Source: Veillonella sp.
Lineage (GTDB): Bacteria; Bacillota; Negativicutes; Veillonellales; Veillonellaceae
DNA: 14,870 bases
Reading direction: 5' to 3'
NCBI RefSeq assembly: GCF_019414865.1
Contig: NZ_DXLG01000036.1
Location: 1 to 14,870, forward strand
The notes under the pieces were generated by a model. It did no database searches. It was not told where the DNA came from and saw only the letters and a program-made list of their open reading frames with translations. The stretch's first letter is position 1; every line of letters starts with the position of its first letter. Positions 7,373-14,870 of this stretch are shown here, in pieces. Both the position numbers and the translations under genes were made by a program.

Positions 7373-7430
7373 ACATCCTCCGTCTTTTCTGAAAGACTTC
7401 TTTCACAATTAATCCTAAATACATAGGGTT

Positions 7431-8537
7431 TTAGAAAATATATTTCGTTCGTTGCATAGCGATATTTAACAAAATACCAATACTCAACATATTGGTGGTC
7501 AACGCACTGACACCATAACTAAGGAATGGTAATGGAATACCTGTAACAGGCATAATACCAATTGTCATACCTACGTTTACGAGTACCTCGAAGGTAAACA
7601 TGGTAGCAATACCTGTAGCTAGTAACATACCAAAATTATCATTGCACATATACGCCACTTTAATACTGCGATAAATCAGCATAAAGAGCAAAAACAACAC
7701 GATAATACAGCCTACAAAACCAAATTCTTCACCAATAACGGAGAAAATAAAGTCCGTATGGTTTTCTGGTAAGAAGTTCAACTGACTTTGTGTGCCATTA
7801 AAGATACCTTTGCCAAAAATCAAACCAGAACCAATGGCAATCTTAGACTGAATAATATGATAGCCAGATCCAAATGGATCAATATCTGGATTTAAAAATA
7901 CGAGAATACGTTGTTTTTGGTATTCTTTCAGTACAAACCAGCCTAAAGGCATCAATAATAAACCAGTGCCCGCAATGATTTTTATGAGTCTTGTTTTAAT
8001 GCCAGAGATAAATAGCATCCCCACAAAAATGGCAATGTACACAAGAGATGTACCTAAGTCAGGTTGTAAGAATACAAGCCCAATAGGCACCCCAACATAT
8101 AATACAGGCATTATCAAAGACTTAAATGTATCTAACTTGCCAATACGGGGCTCTAGCATTTTGGCCATACAGATAATCATCAATAATTTAGAAAATTCTG
8201 ATGGCTGAATGGTAATAGGACCCAATTGAATCCACCGTTGAGCACCCAATGCAGATGTACCAACAGCCATAACAGCAATTAACATCAAAAGAGTAATGCC
8301 ATAAATGATATTGCCCCAATCCTTTAATCGATGATAGTTAAGGAATTGCATACCTATCACAACAGCTGCATTAGCAAGGAAAAATATAAGTTGCTTTACT
8401 ACTAAACTACCAAATCCAATAGGCTCTTGATTAACATGAGTTGCACTGCCAATAGCTGCTAAGCCAATGCAAACTAGTAGAAAAGTACATATGATAATAG
8501 CCCAGTCGCTATCATTCCATAGTTTCCGCCACATCAT
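7431..8537 (-). CDS. rodA: Rod shape-determining SEDS glycosyltransferase RodA
   Basis: RodA polymerises lipid II into glycan strands and works with PBP2 in cell elongation. The product is 368 residues with about ten hydrophobic segments. SEDS motifs are visible: LGAQRWIQLG (97-106), QPSEFSK (111-117), QPDLGTSLV (158-166), GSGYHIIQSKIAIGSG (223-238), LPENHTDFIF with the catalytic Asp262 (256-265), GEEFGF (269-274) and TGIPLPFLSYG (332-342). Two tandem ATGs are possible, at 8537 and 8534; AGGTG at the minD stop suits the second slightly better. It begins 5 bp after minD and closes the cluster that contains mrdA, its partner transpeptidase. RodA is chosen over FtsW because of that context. Confidence 0.94.
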   Translation of the reverse strand: MMWRKLWNDSDWAIIICTFLLVCIGLAAIGSATHVNQEPIGFGSLVVKQLIFFLANAAVVIGMQFLNYHRLKDWGNIIYGITLLMLIAVMAVGTSALGAQRWIQLGPITIQPSEFSKLLMIICMAKMLEPRIGKLDTFKSLIMPVLYVGVPIGLVFLQPDLGTSLVYIAIFVGMLFISGIKTRLIKIIAGTGLLLMPLGWFVLKEYQKQRILVFLNPDIDPFGSGYHIIQSKIAIGSGLIFGKGIFNGTQSQLNFLPENHTDFIFSVIGEEFGFVGCIIVLFLLFMLIYRSIKVAYMCNDNFGMLLATGIATMFTFEVLVNVGMTIGIMPVTGIPLPFLSYGVSALTTNMLSIGILLNIAMQRTKYIF

Positions 8538-8542
8538 ATCAC

Positions 8543-9466
8543 CTATTTCAATTTACGACGGCGCCATAAACTTTGCTTACCTTGCACTAATAAATGCTGA
8601 GTAGTCCATCCACCGCGATTAATATACAAAACAGTATTTGAATCCCCAAAGATAGACTCACCAGCTGAAGCAAGAGTCGGTGTACCTGCTTCTTCTTTAG
8701 CCGCTTTTTTCTTAGTTACATAGGCATCAAATTGTTTTTGTACATCATAATCTTCCCAACAATCACCTGTTACAACATAGTCTACAAGAGGTGCTAATAC
8801 ATTACGAAACTCATTAGAAGCAAGGTCTAACAAATGACCATCTTGTGTATATGTTAGGATATCTTCATCATAAGGAATCATAGCCCCTACATACTCGGCG
8901 CGAAGGACTTCCAACATATCATATAAATCTAAGTCTTCACTATCTACAGGCACTGCATTAAAGGCAATAGCAAAGTCGCGAATATTATGTTCTTGACACA
9001 CTTGAATCATACGCGCCCCATTGCGCAAGGATACCCACAATGGATGTGTCACAACGATACAACGACTCACAAGATCTAAAATTGACTCAATGCCCTTACC
9101 AATCCCTGCTGGTGCATCAATCAAAATATAATCATATACATCACAAAGCCGACGAACTAATTTCTTATACTTCTTTCGACCTATATCTTCCCAACGTGCA
9201 CTTTGACTAGCCGGTAAGAAATCTAGATTTTCTGCAATTGATACAATAGCATCATCTGTATATTCTTTATCTTCACTCGCATCAAGTGCATCATAGATAA
9301 TTTCATCTGCCACGCCTAACACGAGATCCAAATCGCGCAATCCAAAGTCCCCATCACAGAGCAATACGCGGTGCCCTGCATGACTTAAGGCTGCACCCAA
9401 GCATGCAGTGACAGTCGTTTTACCTACGCCACCCTTGCCGGATACAACACCAATGATCTCGCCCAT
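8543..9466 (-). CDS. minD: MinD-family division-site ATPase with unusual C-terminus
   Basis: MinD is a membrane-cycling ATPase that recruits MinC to block FtsZ rings away from midcell. The 307-residue product has the deviant Walker A GKGGVGKTT (10-18, Lys11 and Lys16), DGDFGLRDLDLVLG (Asp38, Asp40) and LIDAPAGIGKG (Asp117), all MinD-like. It is about 40 residues longer than typical MinD. Beyond residue 230 it differs: a Trp-, Lys- and Glu-containing linker, then a basic tail QSLWRRRKLK in place of the familiar amphipathic helix. The ATG at 9466 has AAAGGA upstream and lies 1 bp after mrdA; an 8-codon extension into mrdA is possible but poorer. No minC or minE is adjacent. A MinD-like ATPase with another role in the cluster is an alternative. 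Confidence 0.83.
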   Translation of the reverse strand: MGEIIGVVSGKGGVGKTTVTACLGAALSHAGHRVLLCDGDFGLRDLDLVLGVADEIIYDALDASEDKEYTDDAIVSIAENLDFLPASQSARWEDIGRKKYKKLVRRLCDVYDYILIDAPAGIGKGIESILDLVSRCIVVTHPLWVSLRNGARMIQVCQEHNIRDFAIAFNAVPVDSEDLDLYDMLEVLRAEYVGAMIPYDEDILTYTQDGHLLDLASNEFRNVLAPLVDYVVTGDCWEDYDVQKQFDAYVTKKKAAKEEAGTPTLASAGESIFGDSNTVLYINRGGWTTQHLLVQGKQSLWRRRKLK

Positions 9467-9467
9467 A

Positions 9468-11390
9468 CTAATCCTTTCTTGGTTGCCCACTTGTTACTGA
9501 ATTCTGAGGTTTCTGCCCATTAGACGTATTCCCTACAGTTGCACTATCTTTATTACTTTTCGTATTTGTGTCATTCGTTTTTTTATTTAATGGTACATTG
9601 AAATATGCAGCTAACACATCTCGTACGATAGGACCTGCAGAGCCCGCACCAAAGCTACCTTGTTCAACAAGTGCAACCACAACAATTTGTGGCTTATCAT
9701 ATGGTGCATAAGCTACAAACCACCCATGATCCCGGCCATGTGCATTTTCTGCAGTACCAGTCTTACCAGCTACATTAATTGGGAAGCCTTTAAATAAGTC
9801 CCCTGCTGTACCACCTTCGTTTGTAACATCACGCAAACCTTCTCGAATAAGGTCCATAATATTTTTTGGAACTGGTAGAATACCTAATTTATCAGGACCA
9901 AAAATCTCTTTCGGAGTACCATCTTTATTATCAATACGGCTTACCACATAAGGTTTATATTTAATACCACCATTAGCTACTTCGCTGAGTAAAACAGCCA
10001 TTTGCAATGGTGTAACTAAGGTAAAAGATTGACCAATAGCAGCATCGAAGGTTTCACCTAAGTACCAATCTTCATCATATACTTTTCGTTTATACTCAGG
10101 GCTTGCCATAATGCCAGACGCCTCACCTGGTAAATTAATACCAGTCTTTTCGCCAATGCCAAAATAAGCAGCATATTTATCGAGATTTTCTATACCAACA
10201 CGATTACCCATTTCATAGAAGTAAACGTTATCTGACTTAGCAAGCGCTCTATTAAAGTTAAGCCATCCTAAGGCTTCACCTTCTGCATTTCGCTTATCGA
10301 TCAACCAGTGCTTACCACTATCAAAGATCATCTCTTCAGGAGTAACCTTTTTAAGATCTAACGCTGCTGTACCGGTAATAATCTTAAATGGTGATCCTGG
10401 AGGATATTCACCAGAAATAACCTTATTATCAAATGGATGATTTTTATCATTATTCAGCTGATTCCATTGAGCAGTTGTAATCCCTTTAGAAAACCAGTTT
10501 GGATTAAATTCAGGCGCACTGACCATAGCTAAAATAGCCCCTGTATTAGGGTCCATGGCCACCACTGCTGCCCCTTGTGCAGGAATACCTTGCGCACGCA
10601 ATTGATTGAGCTGATTCTTAACAGCCTCTTCAGCGGCCTTTTGAAGATTTACATCAATGGTTAAATGAATATTAGCACCTGGCACTGTGTGTTTTCTATC
10701 TACCTCAGCCACAGGACGACCTGTAGCATCTACCTCAACTTGTTTACCACCATCAGTACCACGCAAGATAGAATCATATAATTTTTCGAGACCAGAACGC
10801 CCTAAAATAGTACCGCCACTTACCAGTGTATTAGGGTCCTGCTGTTTTAGCTCTTCTAATTCCTCTTCACTCACTTCACCAACATAACCAAATAATTGAG
10901 AAGCCATCGTTTCATATGGATAGTATCGAAGTGGCTCAACATCAATGGTTACCCCTGGTAATTCATGACGATGCTCTTCAATGGTTGTCACTACGTCCAT
11001 AGAAATATCATTAGCAATACGTATTGGCTCATAACCATACTTGTGATCATTAACCTTCTTTGTAATATCTTCAGGCTTCATTTTTAATAAAGCTGCCAAT
11101 TTAGCAACTTCACCATCATCCAAAGCCTTTCCGGTAGGCATGATAGATATAGTATAGGCAGGTCGAGAGCCTACAAGAATTTGACCATTACGATCATACA
11201 TAACGCCTCGTGCTGCAGTCATCGGTACCATGCGCAATCGGTTGCCTTCCGCCTTGGCTTGATAATAGCCACCAGCTAAGATTTGTAGCATAAACAAACG
11301 CAATGCTAACACTATAAATATGCCCGCTACAATGTAAAAGAGTACATCAAAGCGACTCGTTTTTCTTCGTTTATAGAGGCCTTCAAGCAC
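9468..11390 (-). CDS. mrdA: Penicillin-binding protein 2 (elongasome transpeptidase)
   Basis: This class B PBP crosslinks the glycan made by RodA. It is 640 residues: a short cytoplasmic end, one membrane anchor (about 15-38), a pedestal domain (RGVMYDRNGQILV, 61-73, and the GRSGLEKLYDSILRG region, 197-211) and a transpeptidase domain from about 270. The catalytic motifs are SxxK at Ser333 (SPFK), SDN (386-388) and KTGT (543-546). The start is GTG at 11390 with GGGGGTG about 5 nt upstream. The last 37 residues form a hydrophilic Asn/Ser/Thr/Lys-rich tail with no evident fold. It starts 23 bp after mreD and ends 1 bp before minD. Confidence 0.96.
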   Translation of the reverse strand: MLEGLYKRRKTSRFDVLFYIVAGIFIVLALRLFMLQILAGGYYQAKAEGNRLRMVPMTAARGVMYDRNGQILVGSRPAYTISIMPTGKALDDGEVAKLAALLKMKPEDITKKVNDHKYGYEPIRIANDISMDVVTTIEEHRHELPGVTIDVEPLRYYPYETMASQLFGYVGEVSEEELEELKQQDPNTLVSGGTILGRSGLEKLYDSILRGTDGGKQVEVDATGRPVAEVDRKHTVPGANIHLTIDVNLQKAAEEAVKNQLNQLRAQGIPAQGAAVVAMDPNTGAILAMVSAPEFNPNWFSKGITTAQWNQLNNDKNHPFDNKVISGEYPPGSPFKIITGTAALDLKKVTPEEMIFDSGKHWLIDKRNAEGEALGWLNFNRALAKSDNVYFYEMGNRVGIENLDKYAAYFGIGEKTGINLPGEASGIMASPEYKRKVYDEDWYLGETFDAAIGQSFTLVTPLQMAVLLSEVANGGIKYKPYVVSRIDNKDGTPKEIFGPDKLGILPVPKNIMDLIREGLRDVTNEGGTAGDLFKGFPINVAGKTGTAENAHGRDHGWFVAYAPYDKPQIVVVALVEQGSFGAGSAGPIVRDVLAAYFNVPLNKKTNDTNTKSNKDSATVGNTSNGQKPQNSVTSGQPRKD

Positions 11391-11413
11391 TCTTTCACCC
11401 CCTTACTAATTTA

Positions 11414-11905
11414 TTACCAAATATAATCTTGCTGTTCGTCCTTACGCCACAATAATCCATGTACGATGGCAGCCAATAGACCGTTCCAAAATAGTACCGG
11501 TATAACCATATGCCACATATATAACCCTATATGTAAATCCCCGCCACTGGCCAATATCATTAAGCTGCGGATAAATCCATCAAGCAATGTACAAATGGCT
11601 ACAATAGCACTGGACCAATACCAACGTTCTTCATAGAGTCGATGTTTCACTGCGGATAATAGGTAAACCACAAGAACGTAAGGGAATAAATGGAGCCCAA
11701 AGAAGTTAGATATCAATACATCATGTACAATACCACCTATAACAGCTACCATCAGACCCATATAACGACCTTTAAATAGTGTGACCATAACAATGATGGT
11801 CAAAATTAAATTTGGTAACCAATTCGTATGAAAAATAGCAGGCAATAATTGCGCCTGTATAAAGTAAATTAAGAATCCACAGAGGACTAAAGCTAGACGC
11901 ATCAT
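11414..11905 (-). CDS. mreD: Rod shape-determining membrane protein MreD
   Basis: MreD is a small polytopic inner-membrane protein that belongs to the MreBCD elongasome. This 163-residue product is largely hydrophobic, with about five membrane segments, starting MMRLALVLCGFLIYF, and includes the family-like stretch VMVTLFKGRYMGLMVAVIGGIVHDV. MreD sequences diverge quickly, so the call rests on size, topology and its place after mreC. Its ATG overlaps the mreC stop by 4 bp (ATGA), with AAGGGGG about 10 bases upstream; a second ATG follows directly. Confidence 0.9.
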   Translation of the reverse strand: MMRLALVLCGFLIYFIQAQLLPAIFHTNWLPNLILTIIVMVTLFKGRYMGLMVAVIGGIVHDVLISNFFGLHLFPYVLVVYLLSAVKHRLYEERWYWSSAIVAICTLLDGFIRSLMILASGGDLHIGLYMWHMVIPVLFWNGLLAAIVHGLLWRKDEQQDYIW

Positions 11906-12819
11906 GGTTTAACGGCCCCCTTTGCCCCTTCAACTTGATCCCGTTGTGTTTGAGGTACCAGTTTAGGCTCAAGCCCTGGTTTTGGTGGTGCACTTACGGA
12001 AGATGATGTAAGAACAAACACCTCTTCTAAACGATAGAAGTCCACACTTGGTGTAATTACGGCATTCTTTACAAAACCTTCTGTATCATTTTCAATGGAC
12101 TGTACATTACCAACAGGCAATCCTTTAGGATAGATGCCACCATACCCAGAGGTGATTAATTTATCCCCTACTAATACATCACCATCACGAGCAATATTTA
12201 CCATTAATGGCGTACGAGGTGAGTCACCATTACCTTTTACGACACCAGATAGGCGAGATTCAGGACGTTGTACAATAACACCGATTGCACTACGTGGGTC
12301 AAGAATGGTTTGTACTCGAGACGAGTGAGGGTATACATCGGTAATAAAACCAACTACCCCACTTGGTACAACGACAGCCATATTGACAGCCATCCCTTCT
12401 TCACTACCCTTATCGATAGTGAAAGTATTTGTCCATGTGCCGTAATCCTTTGTAATAATACCGGCTAAAGTCATGGAAAATTCCGGATGATTGCTCTTAT
12501 AGTTGAGCAATTGACGAAGTCGAATATTTTCTGCTACTACTTCATCATAGTTAACAACCTTTTGTTCTAATGCAGCCTTGCGAGATGCTGCCTCATCACT
12601 TTCAATAGTTGCAGAAATAGCATTATTGAGCACTGTAAAACCGGTTTGTACACCATCAAGCAAACGGGCAGATCCATAAGCAAATGGTGTTGTAATACCT
12701 TCAAGAGTGACAGTAACAAAAGGAATACTAGTTCGTTGTTTCCATGCAAATCCGAGCAACGCTAATAGGATACAGCTAATGACAACAACGATAATTAACT
12801 TTTTATCTGACTGTATCAT
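11902..12819 (-). CDS. mreC: Rod shape-determining protein MreC
   Basis: MreC is a bitopic periplasmic protein that links MreB to the PBP2/RodA synthase. The 305-residue product has a single N-terminal membrane anchor (about 8-25), a coiled-coil segment (about 75-107, ending ENIRLRQLLNYK) and the double beta-barrel domain (about 115-272), with GTWTNTFTIDKGSEEGM, VVGFITDVYPHSSRVQTILD and LITSGYGGIYPKGLPVG. The last 30 residues are Pro/Gln/Lys-rich and probably disordered. The ATG is one base after the mreB stop; AAAGGG lies about 10 bases upstream. Confidence 0.95.
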   Translation of the reverse strand: MIQSDKKLIIVVVISCILLALLGFAWKQRTSIPFVTVTLEGITTPFAYGSARLLDGVQTGFTVLNNAISATIESDEAASRKAALEQKVVNYDEVVAENIRLRQLLNYKSNHPEFSMTLAGIITKDYGTWTNTFTIDKGSEEGMAVNMAVVVPSGVVGFITDVYPHSSRVQTILDPRSAIGVIVQRPESRLSGVVKGNGDSPRTPLMVNIARDGDVLVGDKLITSGYGGIYPKGLPVGNVQSIENDTEGFVKNAVITPSVDFYRLEEVFVLTSSSVSAPPKPGLEPKLVPQTQRDQVEGAKGAVKP

Positions 12820-12820
12820 A

Positions 12821-13858
12821 TTAGTCTTGGCCCTTTCTATTTTTAGAATTCACAATAAAACGTGATAAGCTCACCAAGTCAGATGAAGCCCCGTTAAGGC
12901 CCACAACGACTTTTGTGTCGGGTGCATCTGGAACATGTACAGGCACACCTAACTCGCCCCCAATACGCTCAGCCAAACCCGACAATTGCGCAGTACCACC
13001 AGTAAGATATATTCCATATTGCATAATATCTGCTACAATCTCAGGTTCAGCGGAACGAATCATTTGTTTCACTTCATCTAAAAGGCCAACAATACAGTCA
13101 TTTACAACTTGATATACCTCTGACTGATGAATAACACAACGTCTGCCTAAACCATTCATCATATCACGGCCTTGAAAGGCATATTCGGCATCTTCTAAAG
13201 GTGCCATAGCAGTGCCGACTGTATGTTTAATATCTTCTATAATTTCTTCAGAAACGATAACCCCAAAACACTCACGTACATAGCGTAGCAATGCATTATT
13301 GATATCTGAGCCACCGAAGCGAATCGTTTTACTATCTACAATGCCGCCCAATGAAACAATGCCCATATCGACAGTGCCACCACCAATATCAATGACCATA
13401 GATCCACGAGCTTCAAAGATAGGTGCACCGCAACCAATGGCTGCAGCGACAGGTCGTTCGATAAGAAATACTTCGCGTGCTCCGGCCTGAATAACAGCAT
13501 CCATCATCGCTCTTTGCTCAACGTCTGTCATCCCACAAGGAACACCAACAAGAACTCGAGCGCGGCGCAATGCATTAGACACTTTATTCAGAAAATAGTT
13601 AAGCATCGTGTGCATAACTCGATAGTCCACAATAAATCCATCTTTTAATGGTGTTAAAGGGCGCCACATATCGGGCATACGCAATACAAGACGTGCCGCT
13701 TCATCCCCAACGGCTACTACTTTTTCTTGTTTTGTATCAGTTGCTATAATAGATGGTTCGCTTATAACAGTTCCTCGCGTCCCCCCCATGAGGCGCGTCT
13801 GTATGGAACCAATATCTATACTTACATCTTTTCCTAGAGTAGGTAAAATGGAACTCAT
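12821..13858 (-). CDS. mreB: Divergent MreB-family actin-like protein
   Basis: MreB polymerises on the membrane and guides sidewall peptidoglycan synthesis. The 345-residue product keeps the actin-fold plan: phosphate-1 loop DIGSIQT (15-21), VGVPCGMTDVEQRA (104-117), phosphate-2 loop VIDIGGGTVDMGIVSLGG (155-172) and adenosine motif YLTGGTAQLSGL (284-295). It departs from normal MreB in the first loop (usually DLGTANT) and in LIERP (132-136). There the second Glu of the usual IEEP, the proposed catalytic residue (E. coli Glu143), is Arg135; the spacing to the DIGGG Asp157 is the same 22 residues. The ATG has AAGGAG nearby. It is the first gene of mreBCD-mrdA-minD-rodA. Orthology is supported by context; ATPase activity may be altered. 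Confidence 0.92.
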   Translation of the reverse strand: MSSILPTLGKDVSIDIGSIQTRLMGGTRGTVISEPSIIATDTKQEKVVAVGDEAARLVLRMPDMWRPLTPLKDGFIVDYRVMHTMLNYFLNKVSNALRRARVLVGVPCGMTDVEQRAMMDAVIQAGAREVFLIERPVAAAIGCGAPIFEARGSMVIDIGGGTVDMGIVSLGGIVDSKTIRFGGSDINNALLRYVRECFGVIVSEEIIEDIKHTVGTAMAPLEDAEYAFQGRDMMNGLGRRCVIHQSEVYQVVNDCIVGLLDEVKQMIRSAEPEIVADIMQYGIYLTGGTAQLSGLAERIGGELGVPVHVPDAPDTKVVVGLNGASSDLVSLSRFIVNSKNRKGQD

Positions 13859-13889
13859 AGTAAAATCTCCTTCATTACATCATCATTCC

Positions 13890-13898
13890 ATTTTACCA
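13890..13898 (-). promoter_or_regulatory. Candidate extended -10 promoter for the mre cluster
   Basis: On the minus strand TGGTAAAAT provides an extended -10 element about 30 bp before the mreB ATG. No good -35 box is visible at 16-18 bp spacing. It lies just past the inverted repeat that ends radC transcription, where an mre promoter would be expected. Confidence 0.4.
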
Positions 13899-13922
13899 CA
13901 TATAATGCGACTTTATCTATTG

Positions 13923-14013
13923 AATAGAAAAAGCACTCCTATAATGATGTATACATCTCTTCACTGAACAAATCAGAAAGAGTGAACTCATTATTATGAG
14001 TGCTTTTACTATT
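13923..14013. terminator. Nested 91-bp inverted repeat, probable radC terminator
   Basis: The 16-bp ends (13923-13938 and 13998-14013) are inverted copies with one mismatch and include AAAAGCACTC / GAGTGCTTTT. Inside, ATAATGA (13941-13947) pairs with TCATTAT (13988-13994), and TTCACT (13960-13965) pairs with AGTGAA (13981-13986). A separate 12-bp palindrome GATGTATACATC lies at 13946-13957. Both outer stems end in T-runs when read outward, so it could terminate on either strand. It sits 15 bp after the radC stop. The large nested interior is more than a simple terminator needs and may be a small repeat element. Confidence 0.7.
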
Positions 14014-14027
14014 AATATGTGCATTCT

Positions 14028-14726
14028 CTAACTAAGTTTACCTATTTCACTAAGGCTTGTGAATTCATTATCACCAATGATAATATGATCTAATACTGGT
14101 ATTCCCATAAACTGACCTGCACTGACAAATAACTTGGTAAGCCGAATATCTTCGTCACTAGGCCGGCTATCGCCAGATGGATGATTATGTATTAAGATAA
14201 TGGCTGCCGCATTACAAGCTATAGCCTTCTTAAAAACAGCTCGCTGCTCTACGAGGCTAGATACTAAACCTCCATTCGAAATATGTTCTAACTGAATCAA
14301 CTTATTTCGAGACGTCAACATAGCTGCCCATACATGCTCCACCTCTTCGTGACGTAAACGCTCCATTACATATTGAGCAATGACAAAAGGTTGAGAAAAA
14401 TCTTCGTATGTTTCCTTAATTTTTAGTTCCCCTAATCGTCGCCCCATCTCAAGAGCCGCACACAAAGTTACCGCTTTATCTGTGCCAATTCCCTTAATTT
14501 TTATAAGCTCTTCAACGGTCATTCTGTTAAGACCGTACGCCCCATCATCATAGGACTGTACGATATCACTCGCTAGCGATATGGCAGACTGACCTTTCAC
14601 CCCAGTACGCAATAAAATAGCTAGCAATTCCTCCATCGCCATATGGGATGGTCCTAAAGCAAGAAATTTTTCACGGGGACGCTGAAATGGTAACATGTCT
14701 TTTACACTTACTGTTGGTACTTCCAT
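14028..14726 (-). CDS. radC: RadC/UPF0758 JAMM-domain protein
   Basis: RadC proteins are common bacterial proteins of unsettled function; the old DNA-repair label is weakly supported. The 232-residue product has a helix-hairpin-helix-like region near residues 70-95 (ELIKIKGIGTDKAVTL) and a C-terminal JAB/MPN domain. The full metal motif is HNHPSGDSRPSDED, with His180, His182, Ser190 and Asp193, so a zinc-dependent site looks intact. The ATG has GGAGAG 6 bases upstream. It lies immediately upstream of the mre cluster, a frequent neighbourhood for radC, but the inverted repeat between them suggests separate transcripts. Confidence 0.94.
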   Translation of the reverse strand: MEVPTVSVKDMLPFQRPREKFLALGPSHMAMEELLAILLRTGVKGQSAISLASDIVQSYDDGAYGLNRMTVEELIKIKGIGTDKAVTLCAALEMGRRLGELKIKETYEDFSQPFVIAQYVMERLRHEEVEHVWAAMLTSRNKLIQLEHISNGGLVSSLVEQRAVFKKAIACNAAAIILIHNHPSGDSRPSDEDIRLTKLFVSAGQFMGIPVLDHIIIGDNEFTSLSEIGKLS

Positions 14727-14805
14727 AGAATCTCTCCATTCAAATAGATAACACCATTTGTAAATCTAACTACACACATCTACTCTCTTACTATATCAAT
14801 AGCGC

Positions 14806-14870
14806 ACAGCACAGCACGGCACGGCACGGCACGGCACAGCACAGCACAGCACAGCACAGCACAGCACAGC
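14806..14870. repeat. Pentanucleotide tandem repeat (ACAGC/ACGGC), continuing past window end
   Basis: Thirteen perfect 5-bp units are visible in three blocks: ACAGC x2, ACGGC x4, ACAGC x7, cut off by the window edge. The preceding five bases, AGCGC, look like a degenerate unit. The array is GC-rich while its flank is AT-rich. It begins about 80 bp upstream of the radC ATG. I found no plus-strand ATG or GTG between radC and the repeat, and all three minus-strand frames meet a stop within about 35 nt, so it is probably not inside a gene starting in this window. Confidence 0.95.

Noticed and set aside
7390..7405. Small hairpin TGAAAG-4-CTTTCA between rodA and the radical SAM gene
   Set aside because: The stem is only 6 bp and AT-rich with no T-run after it, so it is not a credible terminator; transcription probably continues through the 58-bp gap.
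14727..14805. Promoter for radC in the intergenic stretch
   Set aside because: No pair of -35 and -10 boxes with sensible spacing could be found; the promoter may lie beyond the repeat.
14806..14870. Repeat array considered as a CRISPR
   Set aside because: The units are 5 bp and contiguous with no spacers, and no cas genes are present.

Overview
The window reads as a chromosomal housekeeping segment of a low-to-moderate-GC, Firmicutes-type diderm. The best guess is a Negativicute close to Veillonella. That rests on gene order and protein style, not on a database match: an mreB-mreC-mreD-mrdA-minD-rodA cell-shape cluster next to radC, a radical SAM/DUF2344 pair with rng, and a Firmicutes-type rplU-prp-rpmA operon whose L27 carries a Prp-cleavable N-terminus. 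Every convincing gene lies on the minus strand, so the genes are read from right to left.

Layout in transcription order. Right edge (14806-14870): a 5-bp tandem repeat that runs off the window. Next is radC (JAMM-domain protein), followed by a nested inverted repeat at 13923-14013 that can act as its terminator. Then comes a tightly packed elongasome block, mreB, mreC, mreD, mrdA (PBP2), minD and rodA, with junctions from a 4-bp overlap to a 23-bp gap. MreB and MreC/MreD form the membrane-bound scaffold, RodA polymerises glycan, PBP2 crosslinks it, and the MinD-like ATPase would place division. After a 58-bp gap come a large radical SAM protein and its DUF2344 partner, whose genes overlap by 29 bp. 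Then rng (RNase G), with its own candidate promoter, and mntP (Mn efflux).

The next unit is rplU-prp-rpmA: a near-consensus promoter, a structured leader of about 114 nt, ribosomal protein L21, the protease Prp, ribosomal protein L27, and a strong intrinsic terminator. Left edge: fetA-fetB, an ABC-type metal exporter of the E. coli FetAB family. fetB is cut by the window start. The intergenic region before fetA holds nested AT-rich palindromes.

No mobile element, CRISPR array, tRNA, rRNA or defence system was seen. No intergenic stretch reaches 300 bp. Points worth a second look: an MreB in which the residue aligned with the catalytic glutamate (E. coli E143) is arginine; a MinD with a long unusual C-terminus and no minC or minE beside it; the pentanucleotide repeat; the roughly 90-bp nested inverted repeat; and the uncharacterised radical SAM/DUF2344 pair.
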